From assembly GCF_039519235.1 (NCBI RefSeq), contig NZ_CP154351.1, positions 1,054,001 to 1,118,000 of the forward strand: a stretch of DNA of 64,000 bases. Direction: 5' to 3'. Of the stretch, positions 26,179 to 34,771 are shown one piece after another; position 1 is the first letter of the stretch; each line of letters opens with the position of its first letter. The notes beneath the pieces were generated by a model. It saw only the letters and a program-made list of their open reading frames with translations. It was not told the DNA's origin and ran no database searches. The position numbers were made by a program, and so were the translations under genes. The stretch is from Micrococcus sp. 2A. Its GTDB lineage: Bacteria; Actinomycetota; Actinomycetes; Actinomycetales; Micrococcaceae.

Positions 26179-26766
26179 TCAGATGTAGAGGGCCGGCTCC
26201 ACGAACTCGGCCGGGTCCACGAGGGGCGCCGTCTCCTCCTCGCACGAGCGCAGCCGGTACGTGGCCGGGATGCCCGTGGCGATGGCGTCCGCCGGGGTGT
26301 CCTTCACGACGACGGCGTTCGCGCCCACCGCGGTGCCCTCGCCGATCTCCACGGGGCCGAGGATCTTCGCCCCCGCGCCGACCACCACGCCGTCGCGCAG
26401 GGTGGGGTGGCGCTTCACCCGCTCGAGCGAGCGGCCGCCGAGGGTGACGCCGTGGTAGAGCATCACGTCGTCGCCCACCTCGGCGGTCTCCCCGATGACC
26501 ACGCCCATGCCGTGGTCGATGAAGAAGCGTCGTCCGATGGTCGCACCCGGGTGGATCTCGATCCCCGTCAGGGCGCGCGTCGCCTGGGAGAGCACGCGAG
26601 CCGGCGTCTTGAGGCGGTCGTGGCGCCACATCCGGTGGGCCACGCGGTGCGACCACACGGCGTGCAGCCCCGAGTACACGAGGGCCACCTCGAGATCGCC
26701 GCGCGCGGCCGGGTCGTGGCTGCGGACGGTGGCGATGTCTTCCTTCAAGCGGGAGATGAAGCCCAA
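26179..26766 (-). CDS. cysE: serine O-acetyltransferase
   Basis: Acetylates serine with acetyl-CoA, the first step of cysteine synthesis. The product is 195 residues, the short actinobacterial form: an N-terminal helical part, then left-handed beta-helix hexapeptides ([41 protein letters not shown]) with catalytic His in FIDHGMGVV. The start is TTG at 26766: family members begin MGF-type, and the next in-frame Met is about 46 residues later, too late. It is 61 nt downstream of cysK on the same strand, forming a cysK-cysE unit. Confidence 0.92.
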   Translation of the reverse strand: MGFISRLKEDIATVRSHDPAARGDLEVALVYSGLHAVWSHRVAHRMWRHDRLKTPARVLSQATRALTGIEIHPGATIGRRFFIDHGMGVVIGETAEVGDDVMLYHGVTLGGRSLERVKRHPTLRDGVVVGAGAKILGPVEIGEGTAVGANAVVVKDTPADAIATGIPATYRLRSCEEETAPLVDPAEFVEPALYI

Positions 26767-26827
26767 GGGGTCAGGCCCTTTCGGTGACGGGGGAGCGGGG
26801 TGCGTGCGCAGAGGAGGGCGGCGGCGG

Positions 26828-27763
26828 TCAGCCGCGGATGTCCTCGAACAGGGGCGTGGAGATGTAGCGCTCGCCGAAGTCGCACACGACCGCGACGATC
26901 AGCTTGCCCTCGCTCTGCGGCTTGGCGGCCTCCTTCAGCGCGGCGGAGACGATCGCGCCGGTGGAGATGCCCCCGAGGATGCCCTCCTTGCGGCCCAGCT
27001 CGCGCGCGACCTCGAGGGACTCCTCGAAGGAGGCGGCGTACACCTCGTCGTACAGCTCGGTGTCCAGGATCTCCGGGACGAAGTTGGCGCCGATGCCCTG
27101 GATCTTGTGGGGGCCGGCCTTGCCGCCGGAGAGGATGGGCGAGTCGGCCGGCTCGACCGCGATGAGCTTCACGTCCGACTTCTGCTCGCGCAGGTAGCGG
27201 CCGGCGCCGGTGATGGTGCCGCCCGTGCCCACGCCGGCGACGAACACGTCCACCGCGCCGTCCGCGGCGTCCCAGATCTCCGGGCCGGTGCCGGTGTAGT
27301 GCGCCTGCACGTTGGCCTCGTTGGCGAACTGCTGGGCCCAGATGGAGTTCGGGGTGGTGCGGACGATCTCCTGCGCGCGCTCGAGGGCGCCGCGCATCCC
27401 CTCGGCGCCGGGGGTGAGCACGATCTCCGCGCCGAAGGCCTTGAGCATCACGCGTCGCTCCGTGGACATCGTCTCGGGCATCGTGAGGATCACACGGTAG
27501 CCGCGGGCGGCTCCCACCATGGCCAGGGCGATGCCGGTGTTGCCGGAGGTGCCCTCCACGATGGTCCCCCCGGGCGCCAGCGCGCCGGACGCCTCGGCGG
27601 CGTCCACGATGGCGGTGCCGATGCGGTCCTTGACCGAGTTGGCCGGGTTGTAGAACTCCACCTTGACGGCCACGTCGCCGGGCAGGCCCTCCGTCAGCCG
27701 GTTGAGACGGACGAGCGGCGTGCTGCCGACCGCCTGGGTGATGTCGTCGAGGATGCGGGCCAT
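26828..27763 (-). CDS. cysK: cysteine synthase A (O-acetylserine sulfhydrylase)
   Basis: PLP enzyme that makes cysteine from O-acetylserine and sulfide. The product is 311 residues with PLP Lys45 in [11 protein letters not shown], substrate loop [15 protein letters not shown]-phosphate loop [13 protein letters not shown] and the C-terminal [17 protein letters not shown] precedes ATG 27763. It is followed by cysE, so both enzymes of the pathway, which can form the cysteine synthase complex, are made together. No CymR or other sulfur regulator is adjacent. Confidence 0.95.
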   Translation of the reverse strand: MARILDDITQAVGSTPLVRLNRLTEGLPGDVAVKVEFYNPANSVKDRIGTAIVDAAEASGALAPGGTIVEGTSGNTGIALAMVGAARGYRVILTMPETMSTERRVMLKAFGAEIVLTPGAEGMRGALERAQEIVRTTPNSIWAQQFANEANVQAHYTGTGPEIWDAADGAVDVFVAGVGTGGTITGAGRYLREQKSDVKLIAVEPADSPILSGGKAGPHKIQGIGANFVPEILDTELYDEVYAASFEESLEVARELGRKEGILGGISTGAIVSAALKEAAKPQSEGKLIVAVVCDFGERYISTPLFEDIRG

Positions 27764-27834
27764 GGGGGGGACCTCCTGAGTGAGTGGTACGGGGTGGGAC
27801 GGGTCGGGACCAGGCTATGCCGGGGGAGCGGGAC

Positions 27835-28413
27835 TCAGCCCTCGGTGAGCCACGCGGCGTAGCGTCGGCGGACGCGCGCGAGCTTCGGGTCGATGACCAC
27901 CTGGCAGTAGCCGTTGCCGGGGCGACGGGTGTAGAAGTCCTGGTGGACGTCCTCGGCGGGGAACCACGGACCCGCGGGCTCGACGGTGGTGACGATCGGG
28001 CGATCGTAGTTCTCCTGCGCGCGGGCGACCTCGCGCTCGTAGAAGCGGGCCTCCTCCTCGTCGCGGGCGAACACCGCGGAGCGGTACTGCGTGCCGACGT
28101 CGTGGCCCTGGCGGTTCAGCGAGGTCGGGTCATGGCCCGTGAAGAAGAGGTCCATGATCACCGCGGCGGGCACGACGGCGGCGTCGAACCGCACGCGCAC
28201 GGCCTCGGCATGGCCGGTGGTCCCGGTGCACACGGCCTCGTAGTCCGGCGCGGGAACGTGGCCGCCCGTGTACCCGGACTCGACCTCCAGGACGCCCCGC
28301 ACGCGGCGGTACACGGCGTCGAGGCACCAGAAGCACCCTCCGGCCAGCGTGAGCTCGCGGGGGTCGGCGGGCGCGGCGGTGGGCTCGGGCGAGGGCAGTT
28401 CGAACGCGGTCAT
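27835..28413 (-). CDS. msrA: peptide methionine sulfoxide reductase A
   Basis: Reduces methionine S-sulfoxide in proteins and peptides. The product is 192 residues with the signature GGCFWCLDAVYRRVRGV, nucleophile Cys27, and downstream GHAEAVRVRFD and QHYRS-like QYRSAVF segments. No C-terminal resolving-cysteine cluster is obvious beyond Cys in NGYCQVV. ATG 28413 (MTAFELPSP) fits the usual N-terminus; ATG 28446 would add 11 residues and has no better ribosome site. It lies upstream of the cysK-cysE pair on the same strand. Confidence 0.92.
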   Translation of the reverse strand: MTAFELPSPEPTAAPADPRELTLAGGCFWCLDAVYRRVRGVLEVESGYTGGHVPAPDYEAVCTGTTGHAEAVRVRFDAAVVPAAVIMDLFFTGHDPTSLNRQGHDVGTQYRSAVFARDEEEARFYEREVARAQENYDRPIVTTVEPAGPWFPAEDVHQDFYTRRPGNGYCQVVIDPKLARVRRRYAAWLTEG

Positions 28414-28504
28414 GTCCGGAGACAGCAACCCCGCTCCCGGGTTCATTCCCGCGCCCGCCGACTCGAGCGGGCGGGAGGGAGTGCGGGAGGGGGCGGCGGT
28501 GGTC

Positions 28505-28510
28505 CATCAT
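28505..28510 (+). promoter_or_regulatory. -10-like box of possibly leaderless nif3 mRNA
   Basis: CATCAT followed by 6 nt and ATG 28517. The A at position 2 and T at position 6 of the box match the actinobacterial pattern; the first base does not. Confidence 0.3.
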
Positions 28511-28516
28511 GACCCC

Positions 28517-29458
28517 ATGACCGGTCAGCGCACAGCTTCCCACGGCCCCCTCTTCGGCGAGCGGTGCGGACCCGACCGGCGGGCCGCGGACGACGCGGCG
28601 CCCACGCTCGCGGAGGTGCTCGAGCACGTCGAGCGGCTCTGGCCCCGTTCCCTCGCCGAATCCTGGGACGCCGTGGGGCCGGTGGCAGGCCGACCCGGGG
28701 CGTCCGTGCGGCGCATCCTGTGGGCCGTGGACCCCGTGCGCACGGTGGTGGACGAGGCCGTGGAGGCCGGTGCCGACCTCGTCATCACGCACCACCCCCT
28801 CCTGCTGCGCGGGGTGACCAGCGTGGCCGCCACGGGGCATGGTGCGGCGTACAAGGGAGAGCTCCTCCACACCCTGATCGAGCACGGCATCGGGCTCGTG
28901 GCCGCGCACACCAACGCGGACTCGGCCGTGGGCGGAGTCTCCGACGTGCTCGCCCAGGCGATCGGCCTTGAGGACCTGCGGCCGCTGCAGCCGGCCGGGT
29001 CCGGCACGGACGCGGAGGGCATCGGCCGCGTCGGCGTGCTGCCCGCCCCCGTGAGCCTCGCGGAGCTGGCGGGCCGTGTGCACCGGGTGCTGCCCGGCGT
29101 CGCCGGCGGGGTGCGCGCAGCCGGGGACGCCGAGGGCGAGGTCCGCACCGTGGCGGTGTGCGGCGGTGCGGGGGACAGTCTGTTCGACGCCGTGCGCGCG
29201 AGCGGGGCAGACGCGTACGTGACCGCCGACCTGCGCCACCACCCGGCCTCCGAGGCGCGCGAGGCCGCCCGTCTCACGGGCGGCCGCCCGTTCCTCGTGG
29301 ACGTCTCCCACTGGGCGAGCGAGTGGCTGTGGCTGCCCGTGGGCGCCCGCGCCCTCGAGGAGGCCCTGCACGCGGCGGGCCGCACCGTCGAGTCGATCGT
29401 GTCCACCCGGGTGACCGACCCGTGGGACTACGTCATCACCGAGAGGAACGCACCGTGA
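28517..29458 (+). CDS. Nif3-like dinuclear metal centre protein
   Basis: NIF3/YqfO family (GTP cyclohydrolase I type 2 homologue), with a hexameric toroid and dinuclear metal site; the physiological substrate is unclear. The product is 313 residues with metal-binding histidines in LVITHHPLLL and AAHTNADSAVGG, and C-terminal VDVSHWASEW in the place of the usual GHxxSE motif. ATG 28517 begins MTGQRTASHGPLF; there is no ribosome site, and a -10-like box 6 nt upstream suggests a leaderless mRNA. It ends in a GTGA overlap with the next gene. The nif3-CT398-RNase H order is also found in Mycobacterium (Rv2230c-Rv2228c). Confidence 0.85.
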   Translation: MTGQRTASHGPLFGERCGPDRRAADDAAPTLAEVLEHVERLWPRSLAESWDAVGPVAGRPGASVRRILWAVDPVRTVVDEAVEAGADLVITHHPLLLRGVTSVAATGHGAAYKGELLHTLIEHGIGLVAAHTNADSAVGGVSDVLAQAIGLEDLRPLQPAGSGTDAEGIGRVGVLPAPVSLAELAGRVHRVLPGVAGGVRAAGDAEGEVRTVAVCGGAGDSLFDAVRASGADAYVTADLRHHPASEAREAARLTGGRPFLVDVSHWASEWLWLPVGARALEEALHAAGRTVESIVSTRVTDPWDYVITERNAP

Positions 29459-30189
29459 CCGCTCTGACAGCGCCCCCCGCCGTCCAGGCAAGGCTCCTGG
29501 AGCTGCAGGACCTGGACACCCGGATCCTCCAGGCCAGGACCGCGCTTGCGCGCCTGCGCACCGACGCCGAGCACGCAGACCGCCAGGAGGCGGCCCGCGC
29601 CGCCGAGGCGGCGCTCGCGGACGCCACCGCCGCGGCCGAGGAGGCCGACCGGCAGGCGGCCTCCGCCTCGGAGAAGGCCGCGGCCACGCGCGCCCGCCGT
29701 GACCGCACCCGGGAGCGGCTCGCTGCATCCGGCACCTCCTCCCGCGACCTCGAGGGCCTGGCCCATGAGGAGCAGACGCTCGAGGCCCTCCTGGCGGAGC
29801 ACGAGGAGGCCGCCCTCGTGGCGATGCAGTCCGCGGACGCCGCCGAGCAGGCCGTCCGCGCGGCGCAGGCGAGCCTGGCGGAGGCCCGTCACGCCGTCGG
29901 CGAGCGGGTGGCCCACCTGCGCGCCACGGGCCAGCAGGTCACCCTCGAGGGGCGCGAGCTCACGGCCCGCCGTGCCGCCCTCGCGGGCCTGCTCCCCGCC
30001 CCGCTCCTCGCCCTCTACGAGAAGGCCCGCGAGGCCAACGGGGGCATCGGGGCCGCGCGCCTCATGGGACGCTGCTCCAGCGCGACCGGCATGGAGCTCT
30101 CCCCGGCCGACATCGCCCGGATCACGGCGCTGCCGCCCGAGGCCGTGGCGCGCTGCCCGGAGTCGGGCGCGATCCTCGTGCGCGGCTGA
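29455..30189 (+). CDS. CT398-like coiled-coil / zinc-ribbon family protein with degenerate ribbon
   Basis: Long coiled-coil protein (244 residues) of the actinobacterial family related to Chlamydia CT398. An Ala/Glu/Arg-rich coiled coil spans about residues 10-160, and a short globular C-terminal part holds the former zinc ribbon. Family members usually have two CxxC knuckles there; here they read GRCSSATG and RCPESG, so the second cysteine of each pair is missing and zinc binding is doubtful. It overlaps nif3 (GTGA) and precedes the RNase H gene by 127 nt. The function is unknown; an RNA- or protein-scaffold role is suggested for the family. Confidence 0.8.
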   Translation: MTALTAPPAVQARLLELQDLDTRILQARTALARLRTDAEHADRQEAARAAEAALADATAAAEEADRQAASASEKAAATRARRDRTRERLAASGTSSRDLEGLAHEEQTLEALLAEHEEAALVAMQSADAAEQAVRAAQASLAEARHAVGERVAHLRATGQQVTLEGRELTARRAALAGLLPAPLLALYEKAREANGGIGAARLMGRCSSATGMELSPADIARITALPPEAVARCPESGAILVRG

Positions 30190-30316
30190 GCTCGCCGACG
30201 TCGGCGGGGTTCTGCACGGTGCGGCGCAGCGCTGCCCGGCGCGTGCCGACGCGCCCATCAGTACAGTGGAGGGTCGGCGCGCCGCCCGGCGCGCCCGGTG
30301 AGACGAGGAGGCCGTG

Positions 30317-31264
30317 GTGGCGGAACGAGTCCTGCAGGTCGAGGCCGACGGCGGTTCCCGCGGCAACCCCGGCGTGGCCGGCTACGGCGCGCTCGTGCGC
30401 GACCCCGCCACCGGCGAGGTCCTCATGACGGACGCGGCGCCGCTCGGCAGGGCCTCCAACAACGTGGCCGAGTACTCGGGCCTCGTGGCCGGTCTGCGGA
30501 TGGCGGCGATGATCGACCCCACCGCGCGCGTGCACGTGCTCATGGACTCCAAGCTCGTGGTCGAGCAGATGTCCGGGCGCTGGAAGATCAAGCACGAGGA
30601 CATGCGCCGCCTCGCCGCCGACGCCCGGGCGATCGCCCCGGCGGGCCGCGTGACGTACGAGTGGATCCCGCGGGCCAAGAACAAGGACGCCGACCAGCTC
30701 TCGAACGAGGCCATGGACGCGGGCGCGCGCGGCGGGTCCTGGGACGCCGGCGCCTCGAAGATCGCGGTCGCCGCGCCGCGGGCCGACGCCGACGAGCGCG
30801 CCGCCGCCCCGGAGGCCGCCGCGGACGAGCGTGCCGACGCCGCTCCCGCGACGGACTCGGGACCGCGTCCGACCGGCTCGCTGCACCACGTGGAGGTCTG
30901 GGTGGCGGACCTGGACGCCGCGACCCGGACCCTCGGCTGGCTGTTCACCCAGCTCGGCTACGTCCTGCACGGCGGCTGGGACGGGGGCCAGACCTACCAG
31001 GGCGCGGGCCACTACCTCGTGCTCGAGGCCGGGCCGGACGTGAGCGGCGGGGCGCACGAGCGCACCCGCCCGGGGCTGAACCACCTCGCCTTCCAGGCCG
31101 GTTCCCGCGCCCGCGTCGACGAGCTCACCGCCGCTGCGCGGGAACGGGGCTTCCGTCTCCTGTTCGCGGACCGCCACCCCCATGCCGGCGGGCCCGACCA
31201 CTACGCCGCCTACCTCGAGACGGCCGACGGCTTCGAGGTGGAGCTCGTGGCCACGGGGGACTGA
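30317..31264 (+). CDS. RNase HI fused to a VOC (glyoxalase-like) domain
   Basis: Residues 1-135 are RNase HI, which removes RNA from hybrids: Asp11 in VEADGGSRGNPG, Glu53 in NNVAEYSGLVAG, Asp77 in VLMDSKLVVEQM and the RAKNKDAD motif near 119. A 50-residue Ala/Asp/Glu linker follows. Residues 187-315 form a VOC-superfamily domain with metal-type positions His191 (HHVEVWVADLD), His256 (LNHLAFQ) and a C-terminal Glu (GFEVELVA). In mycobacteria the equivalent gene carries an acid phosphatase instead. GTG 30317 is chosen, with GAGGAGG 5 nt upstream; GTG 30314 is possible. A TACAGT -10 box is at 30262-30267. The role of the VOC part is unknown. Confidence 0.85.
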   Translation: MAERVLQVEADGGSRGNPGVAGYGALVRDPATGEVLMTDAAPLGRASNNVAEYSGLVAGLRMAAMIDPTARVHVLMDSKLVVEQMSGRWKIKHEDMRRLAADARAIAPAGRVTYEWIPRAKNKDADQLSNEAMDAGARGGSWDAGASKIAVAAPRADADERAAAPEAAADERADAAPATDSGPRPTGSLHHVEVWVADLDAATRTLGWLFTQLGYVLHGGWDGGQTYQGAGHYLVLEAGPDVSGGAHERTRPGLNHLAFQAGSRARVDELTAAARERGFRLLFADRHPHAGGPDHYAAYLETADGFEVELVATGD

Positions 31265-31271
31265 GCCGGCG

Positions 31272-32078
31272 TCAGGACTCGGGCAGCACCACGCGCAGGG
31301 AGCCGGCCCTCGCGTCCGTCGGGGCGTCGAGCTCCACCTCCCACTGCGGTCCGCCGTCGCCCGTCCCGGCCGCGGCCACCACGTCCGCCGCGCGCTCCGG
31401 CGTGGACGCGGCGCGGGGGCCCGCCTCGAGCAGCGCGCGGGCCACGAGGCCGCGGGTGTGCTTGGCGAAGTGGGAGACCACGGTGCGCCGACCCTCGCGC
31501 AGCTGCAGCACGTCCACGCCCACGGTCCGCGCGGCCGGGGCCTTCCAGAGGGCGGCGTAGCCCCCCGAGCGGCAGTCGACCACGGGGCCGCCGGCGCAGT
31601 CGGCCAGGGTGTCCAGGGCGGGCGTCAGCCGGGGCCGCCACCACGCGGCCAGGCCGGGCATCTCCGGCAGTCGCGCCCCGGCCGACAGGCGGTGGGCGGG
31701 GATGCGGTCCGCGAAGGCGGTGGCGCCGAAGAGCGCCGAGAACACCAGGACGTCCGTGCGGGCCCGTCGCTTGGCGGCGGGGGAGAGCGAGGCGTGGTCG
31801 AGGGCGTCGAAGAGCACGCCCGTGTACACGCGGTGCCCCGGCGCCGCGGGGGCGTCCCGCAGGGTGCGGTTCGCGGCCACCTCCGCCGCGAGCGACGCCC
31901 CGACACCGAGCAGCTCCAGTGCGTCCGGACGCACGGACGCCGCGGCGACGCGGTCCAGCAGCTCCTCGCGTGCGCCCGAGACGTCCGGCGAATCGGCGAG
32001 CGCGAGGGAGGCGAGGTCCAGGGGCGCCCCCGAGCGGGGCGGGGTCTTGCCCTCGGAGGGCGGCAGCAGGATCAGCAC
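31272..32078 (-). CDS. yaaA: YaaA/DUF328 family peroxide-stress protein
   Basis: YaaA family; in Escherichia coli YaaA lowers free iron during peroxide stress and binds DNA through a helix-hairpin-helix. The product is 268 residues, starting VLILLPPSEGKTPPRSG, with YTGVLFDALDHASLSP, VFSALFGATAFADRIPAHR and VVSHFAKHTRGLVARAL motifs. The start is GTG 32078. A TAGGCT -10 box (32085-32090) ends exactly 6 nt before that GTG, so the mRNA is predicted to be leaderless. Confidence 0.88.
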   Translation of the reverse strand: MLILLPPSEGKTPPRSGAPLDLASLALADSPDVSGAREELLDRVAAASVRPDALELLGVGASLAAEVAANRTLRDAPAAPGHRVYTGVLFDALDHASLSPAAKRRARTDVLVFSALFGATAFADRIPAHRLSAGARLPEMPGLAAWWRPRLTPALDTLADCAGGPVVDCRSGGYAALWKAPAARTVGVDVLQLREGRRTVVSHFAKHTRGLVARALLEAGPRAASTPERAADVVAAAGTGDGGPQWEVELDAPTDARAGSLRVVLPES

Positions 32079-32084
32079 TGGTCC

Positions 32085-32090
32085 AGCCTA
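32085..32090 (-). promoter_or_regulatory. -10 box of leaderless yaaA promoter
   Basis: TAGGCT on the minus strand, with 6 nt to GTG 32078; transcription would start on the start codon. Confidence 0.5.
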
Positions 32091-32230
32091 GTCAGCAGGA
32101 CCCGTCGCCGGCCCGTCCGCCCACGGCGATTCCCGCCCACCCGGGTGGGCTCCGTCGTCGCGGACTGGCAGAGTGGGGGCGGACGGTCCGCAGACGGCGG
32201 GCCGGCGTCGCGACGAGCCCGGGAGGCCCC

Positions 32231-32545
32231 ATGGAGACGATGGCCGTCTATGCGTGGGTCTTCCCCGCCGCCCTGCTGGCCATGGCCGCCGCGATCGCCG
32301 TCGGCGTGCGCTCGAGCGGACGCACGCGCACCCGCTCTTCGGAGGTGGAGACCCGCCTGCGGGAGCGCACCTTCACGGGCGCGGACCGGGTGAGCCTGGA
32401 GTGGCCGCGGGACCGCCGCCGGCCCACGCTGGCCACGGTCGTCTCGCTGGGCGAGATGTACGGGTACGGACTCGTGGACCGCATCGAGCGCGAGCACGTC
32501 ATCGAGCTCCGCTTCGAACGTCTCCGCGACGACGACGCCCTCTGA
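32231..32545 (+). CDS. small membrane-anchored hypothetical protein
   Basis: 104 residues, not recognised. An N-terminal membrane helix (about residues 5-24, AWVFPAALLAMAAAIAVGV) is followed by a cytoplasmic, charged domain ending in EHVIELRFERLRDDDAL. GGGAGG at 32221-32226 supports ATG 32231; ATG 32240 is an alternative. Codon use is typical. It is 34 nt before a second small membrane frame and may be co-transcribed with it. Confidence 0.65.
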   Translation: METMAVYAWVFPAALLAMAAAIAVGVRSSGRTRTRSSEVETRLRERTFTGADRVSLEWPRDRRRPTLATVVSLGEMYGYGLVDRIEREHVIELRFERLRDDDAL

Positions 32546-32579
32546 ACCCCCGCCCCGTTCCCCGATTCCAGGAGCCCCC

Positions 32580-32726
32580 GTGGAGATCCTCATCGCCCTC
32601 GTCGGCGGACTGCTCGTGCTGTTCTTCCTCGCCGTCACGGTGTTCGGCGTGGCCAAGGCGCTGCAGCGTCGGACCCGGGCGCGAGCGGCGCGCCGGGGGA
32701 TGGATGAGGGGACGGACCAGCTGTAA
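32580..32726 (+). CDS. 48-residue single-pass membrane protein overlapping rnpB
   Basis: GTG start with GGAG 5 nt upstream (32571-32574). The product is MEILIALVGGLLVLFFLAV followed by a basic stretch QRRTRARAARRG and an acidic end MDEGTDQL: a membrane helix at residues 3-25 and a short cytoplasmic tail. Third codon positions are G/C-rich. Its last six codons and stop (32709-32726) lie in the P1 helix and conserved 3-prime sequence of the RNase P RNA on the other strand. It is small, so real expression is only moderately supported. Confidence 0.5.
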   Translation: MEILIALVGGLLVLFFLAVTVFGVAKALQRRTRARAARRGMDEGTDQL

Positions 32727-33094
32727 GCCGGGTTCTGTGTCCCCGCGCGGGTTGCCCCCCGCGGGGTGACGGCCATCCATCTGGGCCCGCCATTGCTGAC
32801 GGGCTCGAGCGGCCAACCCGGACGCTGGGGCGAGCAGCCCTCGTGACGCGCCCTGTTCGGCCTTGCACCGGATGGGGTTTACCTAGCCGACCCCGTCACC
32901 GGGGCCGCTGGTGGTCTCTTACACCACCCTTTCACCCTCACCGCCGCGCCGAGGCGCGGAGGCGGTCTTCTCTCTGTGGCACTGGCCCGCGGGTCTCCCC
33001 GGGTGGGCGTTGCCCACCATCCTGCTCTGCGGTGCCCGGACTTTCCTCGCGCCCGCTCATGGAGCGGGCACGCGGCCGTCCGCTGATCCGTCCC
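32709..33094 (-). ncRNA. rnpB: RNase P RNA (type A)
   Basis: Catalytic RNA that matures tRNA 5-prime ends. On the minus strand P1 pairs GGGACGGATCAGC (33094-33082) with GCTGGTCCGTCCC (32721-32709), with one G-U. The universal core GAGGAAAGTCCGGGC is at about 33052-33038, GCAGAGCAGGATGG follows, and the 3-prime CAGAACCCGGCTTACAGC is near the end. About 386 nt. A TAGAGT -10 box at 33103-33108 on the minus strand starts transcription a few nt before P1. It is divergent from gap and convergent with a small membrane-protein frame that overlaps its 3-prime end. Confidence 0.95.
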
Positions 33095-33102
33095 GGCCTG
33101 CA

Positions 33103-33108
33103 ACTCTA
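33103..33108 (-). promoter_or_regulatory. -10 box of rnpB
   Basis: TAGAGT on the minus strand, 8-9 nt before the first paired base of P1. Confidence 0.5.
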
Positions 33109-33151
33109 CCCGGCCGGACGCCCCGGGCCCGTGCGCGCGGGCGGCTCCGCA

Positions 33152-33157
33152 TAGAAT
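33152..33157 (+). promoter_or_regulatory. -10 box of gap
   Basis: TAGAAT, a close match to consensus, 79 nt upstream of the gap start; divergent from the rnpB promoter. Confidence 0.5.
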
Positions 33158-33235
33158 GGGGGGTGTCCGCGGACGACGAGGTCCCGGAGGGTCCGTGCCC
33201 GCACGTGCCCGCACAGGCTTGAAGGAAGGACTCCC

Positions 33236-34681
33236 GTGGCAGACACCGCCTCGACCCAGACCCCCGAGTGGAACACGCAGCAGGAGCTCGCCGAGAAGAT
33301 GGTGCCGCTGCTGGGCAGCCTCTACCGCGAGCACAACGTGGTCACCAGCATCCACGGGCGCACCCTCGTGAACCGCGGCGTGATCGACATCATCAAGGCG
33401 CACCGCTTCGCCCGTCGGATCGACGAGACCGTGCTCCCCGTGGAGGAGACGTACGCGCTCGTCCAGGGCCTGTCCTCCATAGATCTCGGTGCCGCCTCCG
33501 TGGACCTGGCCAAGCTGGCCGCCAAGTTCAAGAAGCAGGGCGGTGACCTCCAGGCCTTCCTCGACGCCGAGTTCGCGGACGTCAAGGGCAAGGGGGGCGA
33601 GGGCCTCGGCCGCGCGCAGGACGTCGTGCTCTACGGCTTCGGCCGCATCGGGCGCCTGCTGGCCCGCATCATCCTCGGCCAGGCCGGGGGCGGCTCCGCG
33701 CTGCGCCTGCGCGCCGTCGTGGTCCGCAAGAACTCGGACGACGACCTGATCAAGCGCGCCTCCCTGCTGCGCCGCGACTCCATCCACGGCGCCTTCGAGG
33801 GCACCATCACCGTGGACGAGGCCCGCAACGTCATCGCCGCCAACGGCACCGAGATCCAGGTCATCTACTCGAACGACCCGACCACCGTGGACTACACGTC
33901 CTACGGCATCGAGGACGCGATCGTGGTGGACAACACCGGCCGCTGGCGCGACGACGAGGGGCTGTCCCAGCACCTCCAGGCCAAGGGCGTCAAGAAGGTC
34001 CTGCTCACCGCCCCGGGCAAGGGTGAGATGAAGAACATCGTCTACGGCGTGAACTCGGAGGACATCCTCCCCGAGGACACCATCATCTCGGCGGCCTCCT
34101 GCACCACCAACGGCATCACCCCGGTGCTCAAGGTCATCCAGGACGAGTACGGCATCGACCACGGCCACGTGGAGACCGTGCACGCCTTCACCAACGACCA
34201 GAACCTGACGGACAACTTCCACAAGGGCTCTCGCCGCGGCCGCGCCGCCGGCCTGAACATGGTCATCACCGAGACGGGCGCCGCCAAGGCCGTGGCCAAG
34301 GCGCTGCCCGAGCTCAAGGGCAAGCTCTCCGGCAACGCCATCCGCGTCCCCACCCCGGACGTGTCCATGGCCATCCTGAACCTCGAACTGAAGACGCCCA
34401 CCTCGGTGGACGAGCTGAACGACCGCCTGCGTCAGGAGTCCCTGACCGGCGAGCTGCACAGCCAGATCGACTACATCGACTCCCCGGAGGTCGTCTCCAC
34501 GGACTTCGTGGGTTCCAACCGCGCCGGCATCGTCGACGGCCTCGCGACCCTCGTGAACAACGAGGGCAAGAACGCGATCCTCTACGTCTGGTACGACAAC
34601 GAGTACGGCTACTCGCACCAGGTGGTGCGCTGCGTGAAGAAGATGGCGGGCCAGGACCTGCCGGTCTTCCCGCGGGCCTGA
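33236..34681 (+). CDS. gap: glyceraldehyde-3-phosphate dehydrogenase, long form
   Basis: Interconverts glyceraldehyde 3-phosphate and 1,3-bisphosphoglycerate. The product is 481 residues, with about 130 extra N-terminal residues before the Rossmann motif YGFGRIGRLLAR; such long GapDHs occur in corynebacteria (GapB-type) and other actinobacteria beside the classical 335-residue enzyme. The active site Cys289 is in ISAASCTTNG, and VHAFTNDQNLTDNFHKGSRR and WYDNEYGYSHQVVRC follow. GTG 33236 has AAGGAAGGA upstream. It is not in a pgk-tpi cluster, consistent with a separate, possibly gluconeogenic, isoenzyme. Cofactor preference is not determined. Confidence 0.93.
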   Translation: MADTASTQTPEWNTQQELAEKMVPLLGSLYREHNVVTSIHGRTLVNRGVIDIIKAHRFARRIDETVLPVEETYALVQGLSSIDLGAASVDLAKLAAKFKKQGGDLQAFLDAEFADVKGKGGEGLGRAQDVVLYGFGRIGRLLARIILGQAGGGSALRLRAVVVRKNSDDDLIKRASLLRRDSIHGAFEGTITVDEARNVIAANGTEIQVIYSNDPTTVDYTSYGIEDAIVVDNTGRWRDDEGLSQHLQAKGVKKVLLTAPGKGEMKNIVYGVNSEDILPEDTIISAASCTTNGITPVLKVIQDEYGIDHGHVETVHAFTNDQNLTDNFHKGSRRGRAAGLNMVITETGAAKAVAKALPELKGKLSGNAIRVPTPDVSMAILNLELKTPTSVDELNDRLRQESLTGELHSQIDYIDSPEVVSTDFVGSNRAGIVDGLATLVNNEGKNAILYVWYDNEYGYSHQVVRCVKKMAGQDLPVFPRA

Positions 34682-34717
34682 CCGGCCCGGCCTGAGTCCT
34701 CAGGCCACCACGACGAC

Positions 34718-34752
34718 GGCGCCGCCGCCTCCCGCTGGGAGGCGGCGGCGCC
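34718..34752. terminator. bidirectional terminator between gap and def
   Basis: Perfect 16-bp stem GGCGCCGCCGCCTCCC (34718-34733) pairing with 34737-34752 around a 3-nt loop. On the minus side it is followed by GTCGTCGTGG. Confidence 0.82.
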
Positions 34753-34771
34753 GCGGTCGTTCCGGAGGAGC

